Assembly: GCA_022226935.1 (NCBI GenBank)
Contig: CP092081.1
Coordinates: 3,385,666 to 3,449,665, forward strand
DNA: 64,000 nucleotides
Direction of reading: 5' to 3'
Origin: Nitrospira sp.
GTDB taxonomy: Bacteria; Nitrospirota; Nitrospiria; Nitrospirales; Nitrospiraceae
A program made the translations under genes and the position numbers. The notes under the pieces were generated by a model. The model made no database searches. It was not told the DNA's origin and worked only from the letters and a program-made list of their open reading frames with translations. Below are positions 1 through 8,128 of this stretch, one piece after another. Positions within the stretch are counted from its first letter, which is position 1. Every line of letters starts with the position of its first letter.

Positions 1-1
1 T

Positions 2-694
2 TTTCAGAAGAAGTGCATGGGGAAGATGGAAGATGTGGGACAACATGGGCGGACGGTGATTCTCGTCTCGCACGACATGCCGGCGATTACGCGGATGTGC
101 TCGCGGGCCATTCTGCTGAACAAGGGCACGGTGGTGGAGGCGGGGCCGGCGCATGAGGTGGTGAATCACTATCTGCATGCCGGGCATATTCAGCCCTGTG
201 CCGAATGGCCGGATCCGGCCCAAGCCCCGGGCAATGACTCCGTTCGCTTGCGTGCCGTTCGAGTGAGATCGGAAACGGGACAAGTTGCGAACGTCATCGA
301 TATTCGAACGCCTGTGCGAGTAGAGATGGAGTATGACATCCTCAAGCCAGGGCAAATGGTTGTGGCGCAATTTGGTTTCAATACGGAAGAAGACATGATT
401 GCATTCATTGTCAACGATCGCGACCCGCAGTGGTACAGGCGTCCTCGTCCGGTGGGTCGATATGTAAGTACCGCTTGGATTCCAGGAAATTTTCTCTCTG
501 AAGGCACGATGGTTGTTGGAGGAGGGCTTTTCTCTGAAGACCCGTGGCGTGAGTATTGCGATGTGCCGCGAGTTGTGGGTTTTCGGGTAGTCGATCCAGG
601 AACCGGTGATACCGCCCGAGGTGATGTGACGGGACGTTGGGAGGGCGCCATAAGACCGTTGCTGAAGTGGACCACCGACCACACGGCATTTTAG
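2..694 (+). CDS. wzt: Polysaccharide ABC exporter ATP-binding protein, Wzt-like, 3' part
   Basis: This is the C-terminal part of a gene that begins before the window; the frame is open from base 2, so the internal ATG at 17 is not the start. The visible end of the nucleotide-binding domain contains the H-loop context VSHDM (about residues 24-28 of the visible part) and the following LLNKG stretch. About 150 residues of beta-rich C-terminal domain follow, matching the length and layout of Wzt C-terminal domains. In known ABC-dependent O-antigen systems Wzt hydrolyses ATP at the inner membrane, and its C-terminal domain recognises the finished glycan's terminus. The partner permease Wzm should lie upstream. 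Being followed by sugar-nucleotide genes supports a polysaccharide exporter. The exact glycan cannot be read from sequence. Confidence 0.88.
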   Translation, partial: FQKKCMGKMEDVGQHGRTVILVSHDMPAITRMCSRAILLNKGTVVEAGPAHEVVNHYLHAGHIQPCAEWPDPAQAPGNDSVRLRAVRVRSETGQVANVIDIRTPVRVEMEYDILKPGQMVVAQFGFNTEEDMIAFIVNDRDPQWYRRPRPVGRYVSTAWIPGNFLSEGTMVVGGGLFSEDPWREYCDVPRVVGFRVVDPGTGDTARGDVTGRWEGAIRPLLKWTTDHTAF

Positions 695-863
695 CGGTGT
701 TACATCTATCACGTTCAGCTGTGGTCAAATGGGCATGTTGGCGTAGTGGGATAACCTGGAAAACGGCAACAGCACCTATTCAATAGCGCAGGAATGATTT
801 CGATTTGGCGACCCAAGTTTTGCGAGCTGAATTTAATAGATCTTGATTGTTGGAGGTATGCAC

Positions 864-1634
864 ATGAAGGCGGTGATTCTAGCTGGCGGATTGGGAACGC
901 GATTGTCTGAAGAAACCGTCCTTCGTCCCAAACCGATGGTAGAGATAGGGGGGAAGCCCATTCTTTGGCACATCATGCAGATACACGCGGCCCATGGAAT
1001 CACCGAATTTGTGGTGGCATTGGGGTATAAGGGCGAAATGATCAAGGAATATTTTCTAAACTTCTTTGCGATCAACAATGACTTGTCTGTTGATCTGTCG
1101 ACGGGCGCGACAACAATTCATGATGGGAATCAACCGAAGTGGGTCGTTCACCTCGCTGATACCGGACAGACGACCATGACTGGTGGGCGGGTGAAGCGAT
1201 TGCAAAAATGGCTTCGCGGGGATGATTCTTTCTTGCTGACCTATGGCGACGGTGTCGCTGATATTGATATGACCAAGTTGCTGGAATTTCATCGCTCGCA
1301 CGGAAAGCTGGCAACAATGACCTCGGTTCGTGTTCCCGCTCGGTTTGGACGCATTGGCTTTGAGGGAGATCGTGTAACCGAATTTTTTGAAAAACCGCAA
1401 TCAGGTGAAGGTTGGATCAACGGAGGATTTTTCGTGCTCAGCACAAAGGTGCTGGACTTTATCGACGGTGATGACACAGTGTGGGAGCGCGATCCTGTCG
1501 AACGGTTGGCCCAATCGGGTGAATTGATGGGTTTCAAACATTATGGATTCTGGTCTTGCATGGATACGCTCAAAGAAAAAACGTATCTTGAAGAATTGTG
1601 GAACTCCGGCAAAGCTCCTTGGAAAGTTTGGTAA
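864..1634 (+). CDS. rfbF: Glucose-1-phosphate cytidylyltransferase
   Basis: This enzyme makes CDP-glucose from CTP and glucose-1-phosphate, the first step toward CDP-linked 3,6-dideoxy or branched sugars. The 256-aa length is normal for RfbF. The N-terminus has the nucleotidyltransferase signature GGLGTRLSEET (residues 8-18) followed by RPKPMVEIGGKPIL, and YGDGVADID provides the metal-binding aspartate near residue 128. A GGAGG at 852-856 sits 7 nt before the ATG at 864, which decides against the TTG at 843 and the ATG at 858. The next gene starts 6 bp after the stop, so it probably leads the sugar operon. A CDP-glucose 4,6-dehydratase (RfbG), the normal next enzyme, is not seen in this window. 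Confidence 0.93.
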   Translation: MKAVILAGGLGTRLSEETVLRPKPMVEIGGKPILWHIMQIHAAHGITEFVVALGYKGEMIKEYFLNFFAINNDLSVDLSTGATTIHDGNQPKWVVHLADTGQTTMTGGRVKRLQKWLRGDDSFLLTYGDGVADIDMTKLLEFHRSHGKLATMTSVRVPARFGRIGFEGDRVTEFFEKPQSGEGWINGGFFVLSTKVLDFIDGDDTVWERDPVERLAQSGELMGFKHYGFWSCMDTLKEKTYLEELWNSGKAPWKVW

Positions 1635-1640
1635 CCACAA

Positions 1641-2837
1641 GTGTTAACTGATTTTCTCATCATCGGCGGTGGGGTGATTGGTCTGAATATTGCGCGTCAT
1701 TTGAGGCGCCTTTATCCGGGAGCATCAGTACAGCTATTAGAGAAAGAGTTAGATTGCGGATTGCATGCCAGTGGCCGCAATAGTGGTGTCCTACACGCGG
1801 GATTTTATTATTCGCCAGATAGCCTCAAGGCAAAATTTACATGGCAAGGTAATCGTCTGTTGACAGAATATTGTGAATCAAAGGGCATCCCTCTGAATAA
1901 ATGCGGAAAACTTGTCGTGGCGAAAGATCAGAGTGATCATGCCGGCCTTGATGAGCTTGCCCGGAGAGGAAAGTTGAATGGGATTCCACTGGAATCAATT
2001 TCTGAGGCAGAGGCCAAAACGATTGAACCCAGGGTAAAGACCTGCGAACGGGCCTTGTTCTCTCCAGCGACGTCCACGGTGGACCCTACCCTGGTGATGG
2101 AAGCGATGAAGAACGATGCGCTAAAGGAGGGCGTGCAGATTCACTGCGGAGTCCGGTATCAGAGATCTTCTCAGAATCGGGTGGTGACCACGTCTGGGGT
2201 TTTCGAGGGTGGGTACGTAGTCAACGCGGCAGGGCTTTACGCCGACCGTATTGCGCGCGAGTTTGGATTTTCGCAACACTACCGCATTCTTCCCTTCAAA
2301 GGCCTGTATCTCTATTCCAGCGAACCTGCCAAAGCGATTCGAACAAATATCTACCCTGTACCCGATTTGAAAAATCCTTTCCTCGGTGTGCATTTCACGG
2401 TGGCCGCTAGTGGAAAAATTAAGATCGGACCTACTGCCATACCGGCACTTTGGCGTGAACATTACGGTGGAATGGCAAATTTCCACTGGAATGAACTGGT
2501 CGAGGTGGCGCTCAGAGGAATGGGCCTTCTGGTGACATCGAACTTTGATTTCAAAACGCTTGCGATGCGCGAAATTACAAAATACTCAAAAACCACTATG
2601 GTTTCACTGGCCAGCCAGTTGGCTGAGGGAATTAAGCCTGAACATTATCAAGTTTGGGGCAAGCCTGGGATTCGCGCACAACTTGTCGATATCAAGAAAC
2701 GGAAGTTGGAAATGGACTTTGTTTTGGAGGGTGATAAACGTTCAATGCACGTCTTAAATGCAGTGTCCCCTGCTTTTACCTGCTCGCTCCCGTTTTCGGA
2801 ATACGTCTGTCAGCAAATTACAGCCACATTAAAGTGA
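1641..2837 (+). CDS. LhgO-like FAD-dependent oxidoreductase
   Basis: A 398-aa protein of the DAO/LhgO (L-2-hydroxyglutarate oxidase) type. The FAD-binding GGGVIG lies at residues 9-14, and the family block SGRNSGVLHAGFYY lies near residues 44-57. Length and domain order match LhgO. The GTG start at 1641 lies 6 bp after rfbF and the next gene begins 9 bp after its stop, so it is firmly embedded in the sugar operon. LhgO enzymes normally oxidise 2-hydroxy acids in central metabolism. In this context a role in oxidising a sugar or sugar-acid intermediate is more likely, but that is inference; substrate unknown. Confidence 0.85.
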   Translation: MLTDFLIIGGGVIGLNIARHLRRLYPGASVQLLEKELDCGLHASGRNSGVLHAGFYYSPDSLKAKFTWQGNRLLTEYCESKGIPLNKCGKLVVAKDQSDHAGLDELARRGKLNGIPLESISEAEAKTIEPRVKTCERALFSPATSTVDPTLVMEAMKNDALKEGVQIHCGVRYQRSSQNRVVTTSGVFEGGYVVNAAGLYADRIAREFGFSQHYRILPFKGLYLYSSEPAKAIRTNIYPVPDLKNPFLGVHFTVAASGKIKIGPTAIPALWREHYGGMANFHWNELVEVALRGMGLLVTSNFDFKTLAMREITKYSKTTMVSLASQLAEGIKPEHYQVWGKPGIRAQLVDIKKRKLEMDFVLEGDKRSMHVLNAVSPAFTCSLPFSEYVCQQITATLK

Positions 2838-2846
2838 GAGACACCC

Positions 2847-3899
2847 ATGAAGATTCTGATCACAGGTAATATGGGTTATATCGGCCCAACTGTCGTGAAG
2901 CGGTTAAAGGCATCTTATCCAACCGCAACACTCATAGGATTGGATATGGGCTATTTCGCGACATGCTTGACGGCCAGTCGTTACTTTCCTGAGTGCAGAG
3001 TTCATACACAAATGTTTGCAGACGTGCGGTCTGTGGACAAAGACATGCTCACCGGCGTTAATGCTGTCGTCTATCTTGCCGCCATTTCCAATGACCCCAT
3101 GGGAGCCTCCTTTGAAGGCGTAACGTTGGACGTGAATCACCGTGCTGCAATTGTCCTGGCTGAGCAGGCACGAGCAGCAGGCGCTAAGAGTTTTGTTTTC
3201 GCCTCAAGCTGCAGCGTGTATGGGTTTGCGGAGGGCGGGGCGAAGACCGAAGAATCGGAAGTGAATCCGCTTACAGCCTATGCAAAGTCAAAGGTGGGCG
3301 CGGAGAAAGATCTTGCGTCGCTTGCCAGCCCAAACTTTGCGGTCACCTGTCTAAGGTTTGCCACCGCATGCGGAATGAGTGAACGGCTGCGCTTGGACCT
3401 AGTGCTCAATGACTTTGTCGCCAGCGCAGTAACGGCTAAAAAGATCACCATTCTCAGTGATGGAACTCCCTGGCGTCCTTTGATTCACATTCGGGATATG
3501 GCCAGAGCGATTGATTGGGGTGTGCAACGAAAGCCTGCGGTCGGTGGAGAATTTTTGTCGGTAAATGTCGGGAGTGATGGGTGGAATTATCAGGTTCGAG
3601 ATTTGGCGACTGCCGTGTCGAAAGCCATCCCGAATGTGGAAATTTCTATCAATCAAAACGCTCAGCCCGACAAACGGTCTTACCGCGTGAGCTTTGAGAA
3701 GTTTCGTCGATTGGCTCCTCAGTATCAACCCGAAATGGATTTAGACGCCGCAATCGTGGATTTAAAGACAGGCCTTGAGAAGATGGGATTTGCGGATCGA
3801 GAGTTTCGAAACTCTCATCTTATTCGACTCAATATGTTGAAAGATCTTAAGCTGCAGGGATGTCTGTCGGAGGACCTCCGGTGGGTTCTCAACAGCTGA
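2847..3899 (+). CDS. NAD-dependent epimerase/dehydratase (extended SDR)
   Basis: A 350-aa extended short-chain dehydrogenase/reductase. The N-terminal Rossmann motif is GNMGYIG (residues 7-13). The active-site region has SCSVYG followed by TAYAKSK, giving the Tyr-x-x-x-Lys pair. It probably reduces or epimerises a nucleotide-linked keto-sugar in the cytoplasm. Its position between the LhgO-like enzyme and a sugar C-methyltransferase suggests it acts on the CDP-sugar begun by RfbF. The first Rossmann glycine signature differs from CDP-glucose 4,6-dehydratase, so I do not call it RfbG. Exact reaction unknown. Confidence 0.85.
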   Translation: MKILITGNMGYIGPTVVKRLKASYPTATLIGLDMGYFATCLTASRYFPECRVHTQMFADVRSVDKDMLTGVNAVVYLAAISNDPMGASFEGVTLDVNHRAAIVLAEQARAAGAKSFVFASSCSVYGFAEGGAKTEESEVNPLTAYAKSKVGAEKDLASLASPNFAVTCLRFATACGMSERLRLDLVLNDFVASAVTAKKITILSDGTPWRPLIHIRDMARAIDWGVQRKPAVGGEFLSVNVGSDGWNYQVRDLATAVSKAIPNVEISINQNAQPDKRSYRVSFEKFRRLAPQYQPEMDLDAAIVDLKTGLEKMGFADREFRNSHLIRLNMLKDLKLQGCLSEDLRWVLNS

Positions 3900-4019
3900 C
3901 GGTTTCATTCGATGGGCGTTCTGTCTAGATTCTCTCCGCGAGTCAAGTTGGTGAGATGATTTAAGAACCTCGGTGGGCATCAGGGAGCCTGGAAGGTAAG
4001 GGTAAGGGAGGGGATGATT

Positions 4020-5324
4020 ATGACGCGCACGACTCGATCGAAGCCGAGTAAAAGACAGTTACCTAAAAAAACCCGATCTGTCGGTCTTCGCCCTGGCTCT
4101 GTTTGTCGATTTTGTAGAGCTTCTCTCGATAAGACATTCATCGATTTGGGCATGTCGCCATTGGCCAATTCCTATGTCAAAGCCGATGAGTCCAATCGAA
4201 TGGAGCCATTTTACCCCTTGCATGTTTACGTCTGCAGTGAATGCCTCCTTGTGCAACTCGAGGAATTTACAAGTCCGCAGAGCATTTTTGGTGACTATGC
4301 CTATTTCTCCTCCTATTCGGAGAGTTGGTTGGATCATGCGAAACGCTATGTTGAAAAAGTCAGTGATCGTTTTGCCCTTGGGCCACGGCATCATGTCGTG
4401 GAGATCGCCAGTAATGATGGTTATCTCTTGCAATATTTCGTTCAACGTGGCGTGCCAGTGTTAGGGGTTGAACCGGCCGGGAATGTGGCGGCTGTGGCAA
4501 AGCAAAAGGGAATTCCCTCGGTCGTAAAATTCTTTGGAGTCAAAACCGCTCGCGAGTTGGCCAAGAAGAAAAAGCGGGCAGATTTGTTGATCGGGAACAA
4601 TGTGTTGGCGCATGTGCCCAATATTAATGATTTTGTCGGAGGGTTGAAGATTCTTCTCAAACCGAAGGGTCTCATTACCATGGAGTTTCCTCACCTCATG
4701 CGGCTCATGGCAGAAAACCAGTTTGACACCATCTATCATGAACATTTTTCTTATTTCTCTCTTCTTGCCGTGGAACGAGTTTTCGCCAAGCATGGGCTGA
4801 CCTTGTTTGATGTGGAGGAACTCCCCACGCATGGCGGGTCACTACGGATTTATGCGCGACACAGTCAGGATACTTCCAAGCCCGTAGGATCACGAGTGAT
4901 TGAATTGCGGAAGAGAGAAGAGGGGACGGGGTTTGGCACATTGCAGCATTACCTTAGTTTTGCATCTCAGGTGGAAACGACAAAGCGAAAGTTGCTCACG
5001 TTTCTCATCGAAGCGAAAGAGAAGGGTAAGTCAGTGGTCGGGTATGGTGCTCCAGCGAAAGGCAATACGCTCCTAAATTATTGCGGAGTTCGTACTGATT
5101 TTCTCGACTATACCGTTGACCGCAGCCCATATAAGCAAGAGCACTTGCTTCCTGGTGTTCGAATTCCTATTTTTCATCCGGATAAAATCAAGGAAACCAA
5201 ACCAGACTATGTACTTATTCTGCCTTGGAATATCCGAGACGAAGTAATGCAGCAGATGTCATATGTCAGGGAATGGGGTGGAAAGTTTGTTGTGCCTATT
5301 CCGGAGGTCAAAATTCTGCCGTGA
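4020..5324 (+). CDS. Sugar C-methyltransferase, TylC3/NovU type
   Basis: A SAM-dependent methyltransferase with the three-part layout of deoxysugar C-methyltransferases. It has an N-terminal zinc-binding domain with Cys29, Cys32, Cys72 and Cys75, a central Rossmann domain with VEIASNDGYLL (near 126-136), and a C-terminal domain containing GYGAPAKGNTLLN. Family members put a methyl branch on a nucleotide-linked 4-keto sugar. The 434-aa size is typical. The start at 4020 is preferred over the ATG at 4014 because GGGAGGGG at 4005-4012 gives sensible spacing only to 4020. The stop overlaps the next gene's GTG by 4 nt, so they are probably translationally coupled. This gene suggests the final sugar is branched. 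Confidence 0.9.
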   Translation: MTRTTRSKPSKRQLPKKTRSVGLRPGSVCRFCRASLDKTFIDLGMSPLANSYVKADESNRMEPFYPLHVYVCSECLLVQLEEFTSPQSIFGDYAYFSSYSESWLDHAKRYVEKVSDRFALGPRHHVVEIASNDGYLLQYFVQRGVPVLGVEPAGNVAAVAKQKGIPSVVKFFGVKTARELAKKKKRADLLIGNNVLAHVPNINDFVGGLKILLKPKGLITMEFPHLMRLMAENQFDTIYHEHFSYFSLLAVERVFAKHGLTLFDVEELPTHGGSLRIYARHSQDTSKPVGSRVIELRKREEGTGFGTLQHYLSFASQVETTKRKLLTFLIEAKEKGKSVVGYGAPAKGNTLLNYCGVRTDFLDYTVDRSPYKQEHLLPGVRIPIFHPDKIKETKPDYVLILPWNIRDEVMQQMSYVREWGGKFVVPIPEVKILP

Positions 5325-5851
5325 TTTTCCGAGAGACTGCGCTCAAGGGGGCGTTTACCATCGACCTGGATCGAGTAGTGGACGAGAGAGGGTTTTTTGC
5401 GCGGAGTTGGTGTGTCAAAGAGTTCGAGGCCCATGGTTTGGAAACCGGACTCGTGCAGTGCAATATCTCCTTCAGTAAGGTGCGGGGCACACTAAGAGGT
5501 ATGCACTATCAGATTGCTCCTGCTGCCGAGGTAAAAGTCGTGCGGTGTACGCAGGGCGCTATTCATGACGTGATCGCTGATCTTCGGCCCGAGTCTCCAA
5601 CATACAAGCGGACATTTTCAGTGCTTCTTTCGGCCGAGAATCGACGGATGCTGTATATTCCTCAGTACTTTGCCCATGGGTATCTCACTCTGACGGAGGA
5701 CGCGGAAGTCTTCTACCAGATGTCCGAATACTACGTTCCTGCGTGCGCAAGAGGGTTTCGATGGGATGATGCGACTTTTGCTATTTCTTGGCCCGATCAG
5801 GTCCGAATCATTTCTGCAAGAGACCGGGACTATCCAGATTTTGTAGGCTGA
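5321..5851 (+). CDS. dTDP-4-dehydrorhamnose 3,5-epimerase-like protein
   Basis: A cupin-fold sugar epimerase of the RmlC family, 176 aa (family about 180). Recognisable blocks are GFFARSW, RGMHYQ with the catalytic-type histidine near residue 60, and YIPQYFAHGYLTL near residues 110-123. It most likely epimerises carbons next to the keto group of the same sugar handled by the neighbouring C-methyltransferase. The GTG at 5321 overlaps the previous stop (GTGA); the frame extends back to 5225 but that part lies inside the upstream gene. No RmlA, RmlB or RmlD is nearby, so it probably serves the branched-sugar pathway and not dTDP-rhamnose. Confidence 0.88.
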   Translation: MIFRETALKGAFTIDLDRVVDERGFFARSWCVKEFEAHGLETGLVQCNISFSKVRGTLRGMHYQIAPAAEVKVVRCTQGAIHDVIADLRPESPTYKRTFSVLLSAENRRMLYIPQYFAHGYLTLTEDAEVFYQMSEYYVPACARGFRWDDATFAISWPDQVRIISARDRDYPDFVG

Positions 5852-5858
5852 GTTCGCT

Positions 5859-7208
5859 ATGGAAGTTCAAAACATAAGAGACGCATTGGCCGCGACTGAA
5901 GAAGGTCGGGCTCTTCACAATTTGGTGAGAGTGCTGTATCCGATTTGCCGGAGTATCACCGGGGAAGGGGTTCGCGAAACATTGCGACACCTTCAACAGC
6001 ATATTCCTCTGGAGATCCATGAGGTGCCGAGCGGAACCCCAGTATTTGACTGGGTCGTTCCATTGGAATGGAATATTCGAGATGCCTATTTGGCCACAAC
6101 AAAGGGCGACAAGGTTATAGATTTTCGTGAGAACAACCTCCATGTCGTGAGTTACAGCGTGCCCGTGAAGGGAAGGTTTAAGCGGGAGGATCTCGACGGC
6201 CATCTTCACTCTCTGCCGGATCGGCCTGATTGGATTCCTTATAGAACGTCTTATTACAAAGAAAACTGGGGGTTTTGTCTCCCACATCGCCGGTTAGCTG
6301 AACTCAAGGATCCAGAGTATGAAGTCTGCATTGATTCGTCTCTCCTGCCGGGCCATTTGAGTTACGGAGAACTGTTGCTCCCTGGAGCCACAGAAGAGGA
6401 GATTCTTATCTCATGTCATATATGCCACCCATCCCTGTGCAACGATAATTTATCGGGTATTGCGGTCGCTACGTATTTGGCGAAGGCTTTGCAAGGAATG
6501 ACGCGGAAGTTCTCGTATCGCTTTGTGTTTATCCCTGGCACCATTGGCTCAATCACATGGTTGGCTCGAAATCGGGAACGAACGAATCGCATTCGTCATG
6601 GAGTTGTTCTGACAGGCATTGGGGATTCAGGACGCGTGACGTATAAACGAAGTCGTCAGGGAACCGCCGATGTGGATCGGGCGATTATTCACGTACTAAA
6701 GCATCGCGGCAACGCGCACCGGGTGGTGGATTTTTCTCCCTACGGGTATGATGAACGGCAATACTGTTCGCCGGGCTTCAACCTTCCCGTTGGATGCTTT
6801 ATGCGGACGTCTCATGGAGAATATGCGGAGTACCATACTTCAGCAGACAATCTCGATTTTGTCGTACCTCACGCACTCCATGAATCGTTGGAAATTCTTT
6901 TGCAGGTAATGTACGTGCTTGAAAAAAATACACTTCAGACGAGTACCAACCCGTATTGTGAGCCGCAACTGGGAAAGCGAGGTCTATATCGGGCCATTGC
7001 AGGGCAGAAAGAAGGCGCCCAGAAAGAAATGGCTTTGCTTTGGGTACTGAATCTATCCGATGGTCATCACACATTATTGGACATTGCCGAACGGTCGGAC
7101 ACTCCATTTGAAGTCATTCACGCAGCCGCCCAGTCATTGAGGAATTGCCACTTATTAGAGGCATTGCAGGGACCCTTGACTCAGAGGCATGGAGGAGACG
7201 GGTTATGA
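5859..7208 (+). CDS. DUF4910/DUF2172 aminopeptidase-like protein
   Basis: A 449-aa member of the DUF4910 family, aminopeptidase-like zinc-hydrolase folds common in polysaccharide loci. The sequence shows SCHICHPSLCNDNLSG (near residues 186-201), with candidate metal ligands His and Asp, and later EYAEYHTSADN with the last His ligand. The tail contains CEPQLGKRGLY and a predicted small helical domain. Family members that I recall carry PETIG where this protein has PGTIG (near residues 226-230), so an acidic active-site residue may be missing. Function in the family is not firmly established; deacylation or amide hydrolysis on a sugar is a guess. Its stop overlaps the next start (ATGA). Confidence 0.85.
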   Translation: MEVQNIRDALAATEEGRALHNLVRVLYPICRSITGEGVRETLRHLQQHIPLEIHEVPSGTPVFDWVVPLEWNIRDAYLATTKGDKVIDFRENNLHVVSYSVPVKGRFKREDLDGHLHSLPDRPDWIPYRTSYYKENWGFCLPHRRLAELKDPEYEVCIDSSLLPGHLSYGELLLPGATEEEILISCHICHPSLCNDNLSGIAVATYLAKALQGMTRKFSYRFVFIPGTIGSITWLARNRERTNRIRHGVVLTGIGDSGRVTYKRSRQGTADVDRAIIHVLKHRGNAHRVVDFSPYGYDERQYCSPGFNLPVGCFMRTSHGEYAEYHTSADNLDFVVPHALHESLEILLQVMYVLEKNTLQTSTNPYCEPQLGKRGLYRAIAGQKEGAQKEMALLWVLNLSDGHHTLLDIAERSDTPFEVIHAAAQSLRNCHLLEALQGPLTQRHGGDGL

Positions 7209-8128
7209 ATACAGTCTATTATGATGCCCAGGTCACTGATGAAGTTCGTCGACAGCGGTTATTTGATGGTCAGTTGTTTGTGTACTCACCTCGCGCGTCA
7301 TCGGTAGCACTCGCTGAGTTTGCAAAGACCTTGATCAAGGAGGCATTTGCTCCACACGATCCTGAAAAAGCGCAATACCAGATGTCGGTTGAATCGTATG
7401 CCGAGGTGTTGGGGAAGTTAAAGCCGCAGTTTATTCATCATCCTGAATCCAAGCGCCATCTTCAGGCGCTCTTGCAAGAATTGGGATGCGACCTTCAGAA
7501 GACGTATTTTGATGTGCCGAAAATGCGGAGCTCGACGAGTGATAACTATTTGACGACCGGCATAGCCTATGCGTGGCATCCGCACCGAGACACATGGTAT
7601 TCCGCCCCCATGTTTCAAATAAATTGGTGGATTCCCATTTACGATATTCAAGCCGATAATGCCATGGCGTTCCACCCTCGTTATTGGAACGTCCCTGTTC
7701 CCAATACATCGAACGGATATAATTATTACTTGTGGAATCAACAGCATCGTGGTGGGCATGTGTCCCAATTCATCAAGCAAGATCCTCGGCCCCTTCCACG
7801 TCCTTCTGAATCACTGGAACTGAATCCTCAAGTTCGATTGATTGTTCCAGCCGGAGGCATCATTCTGTTCTCTGCCGCCCAAATGCATTCCAGCGTGCCC
7901 AATACGTCAGGGAAAACCAGGTTCAGCATCGACTTCCGATGTGTCAATACGGATGATGCAGTGGCCAGGCGTGGCGCCCCTCGTGTCGATGAAGCGTGCA
8001 CGGGGACCACGATGCGGGACTATCTTCGTGGCACAGATCTCTCCCATATCCCCGATGAAATCGTCGCGTTATACGATGACGAAACGGGGCGGTCGGGAGA
8101 ATTGATCTACGCTCCAAAGGGATTGTAA
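7205..8128 (+). CDS. Putative Fe(II)/2-oxoglutarate-dependent oxygenase
   Basis: A 307-aa protein with what looks like the facial triad of phytanoyl-CoA dioxygenase-like enzymes: His127 and Asp129 (in HPHRD), distal His228 (in AQMHSS), and Arg239 (in SGKTRFSID) as the likely 2-oxoglutarate anchor. Spacing and order fit a double-stranded beta-helix oxygenase. It would hydroxylate or oxidise a small molecule, probably a sugar of this pathway. The ATG at 7205 follows GGAGG (7193-7197) and overlaps the previous stop by 4 nt; the longer frame from 7145 has no such support. The stop overlaps the next gene (TAATG). I do not recognise an exact family name. Confidence 0.7.
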   Translation: MNTVYYDAQVTDEVRRQRLFDGQLFVYSPRASSVALAEFAKTLIKEAFAPHDPEKAQYQMSVESYAEVLGKLKPQFIHHPESKRHLQALLQELGCDLQKTYFDVPKMRSSTSDNYLTTGIAYAWHPHRDTWYSAPMFQINWWIPIYDIQADNAMAFHPRYWNVPVPNTSNGYNYYLWNQQHRGGHVSQFIKQDPRPLPRPSESLELNPQVRLIVPAGGIILFSAAQMHSSVPNTSGKTRFSIDFRCVNTDDAVARRGAPRVDEACTGTTMRDYLRGTDLSHIPDEIVALYDDETGRSGELIYAPKGL

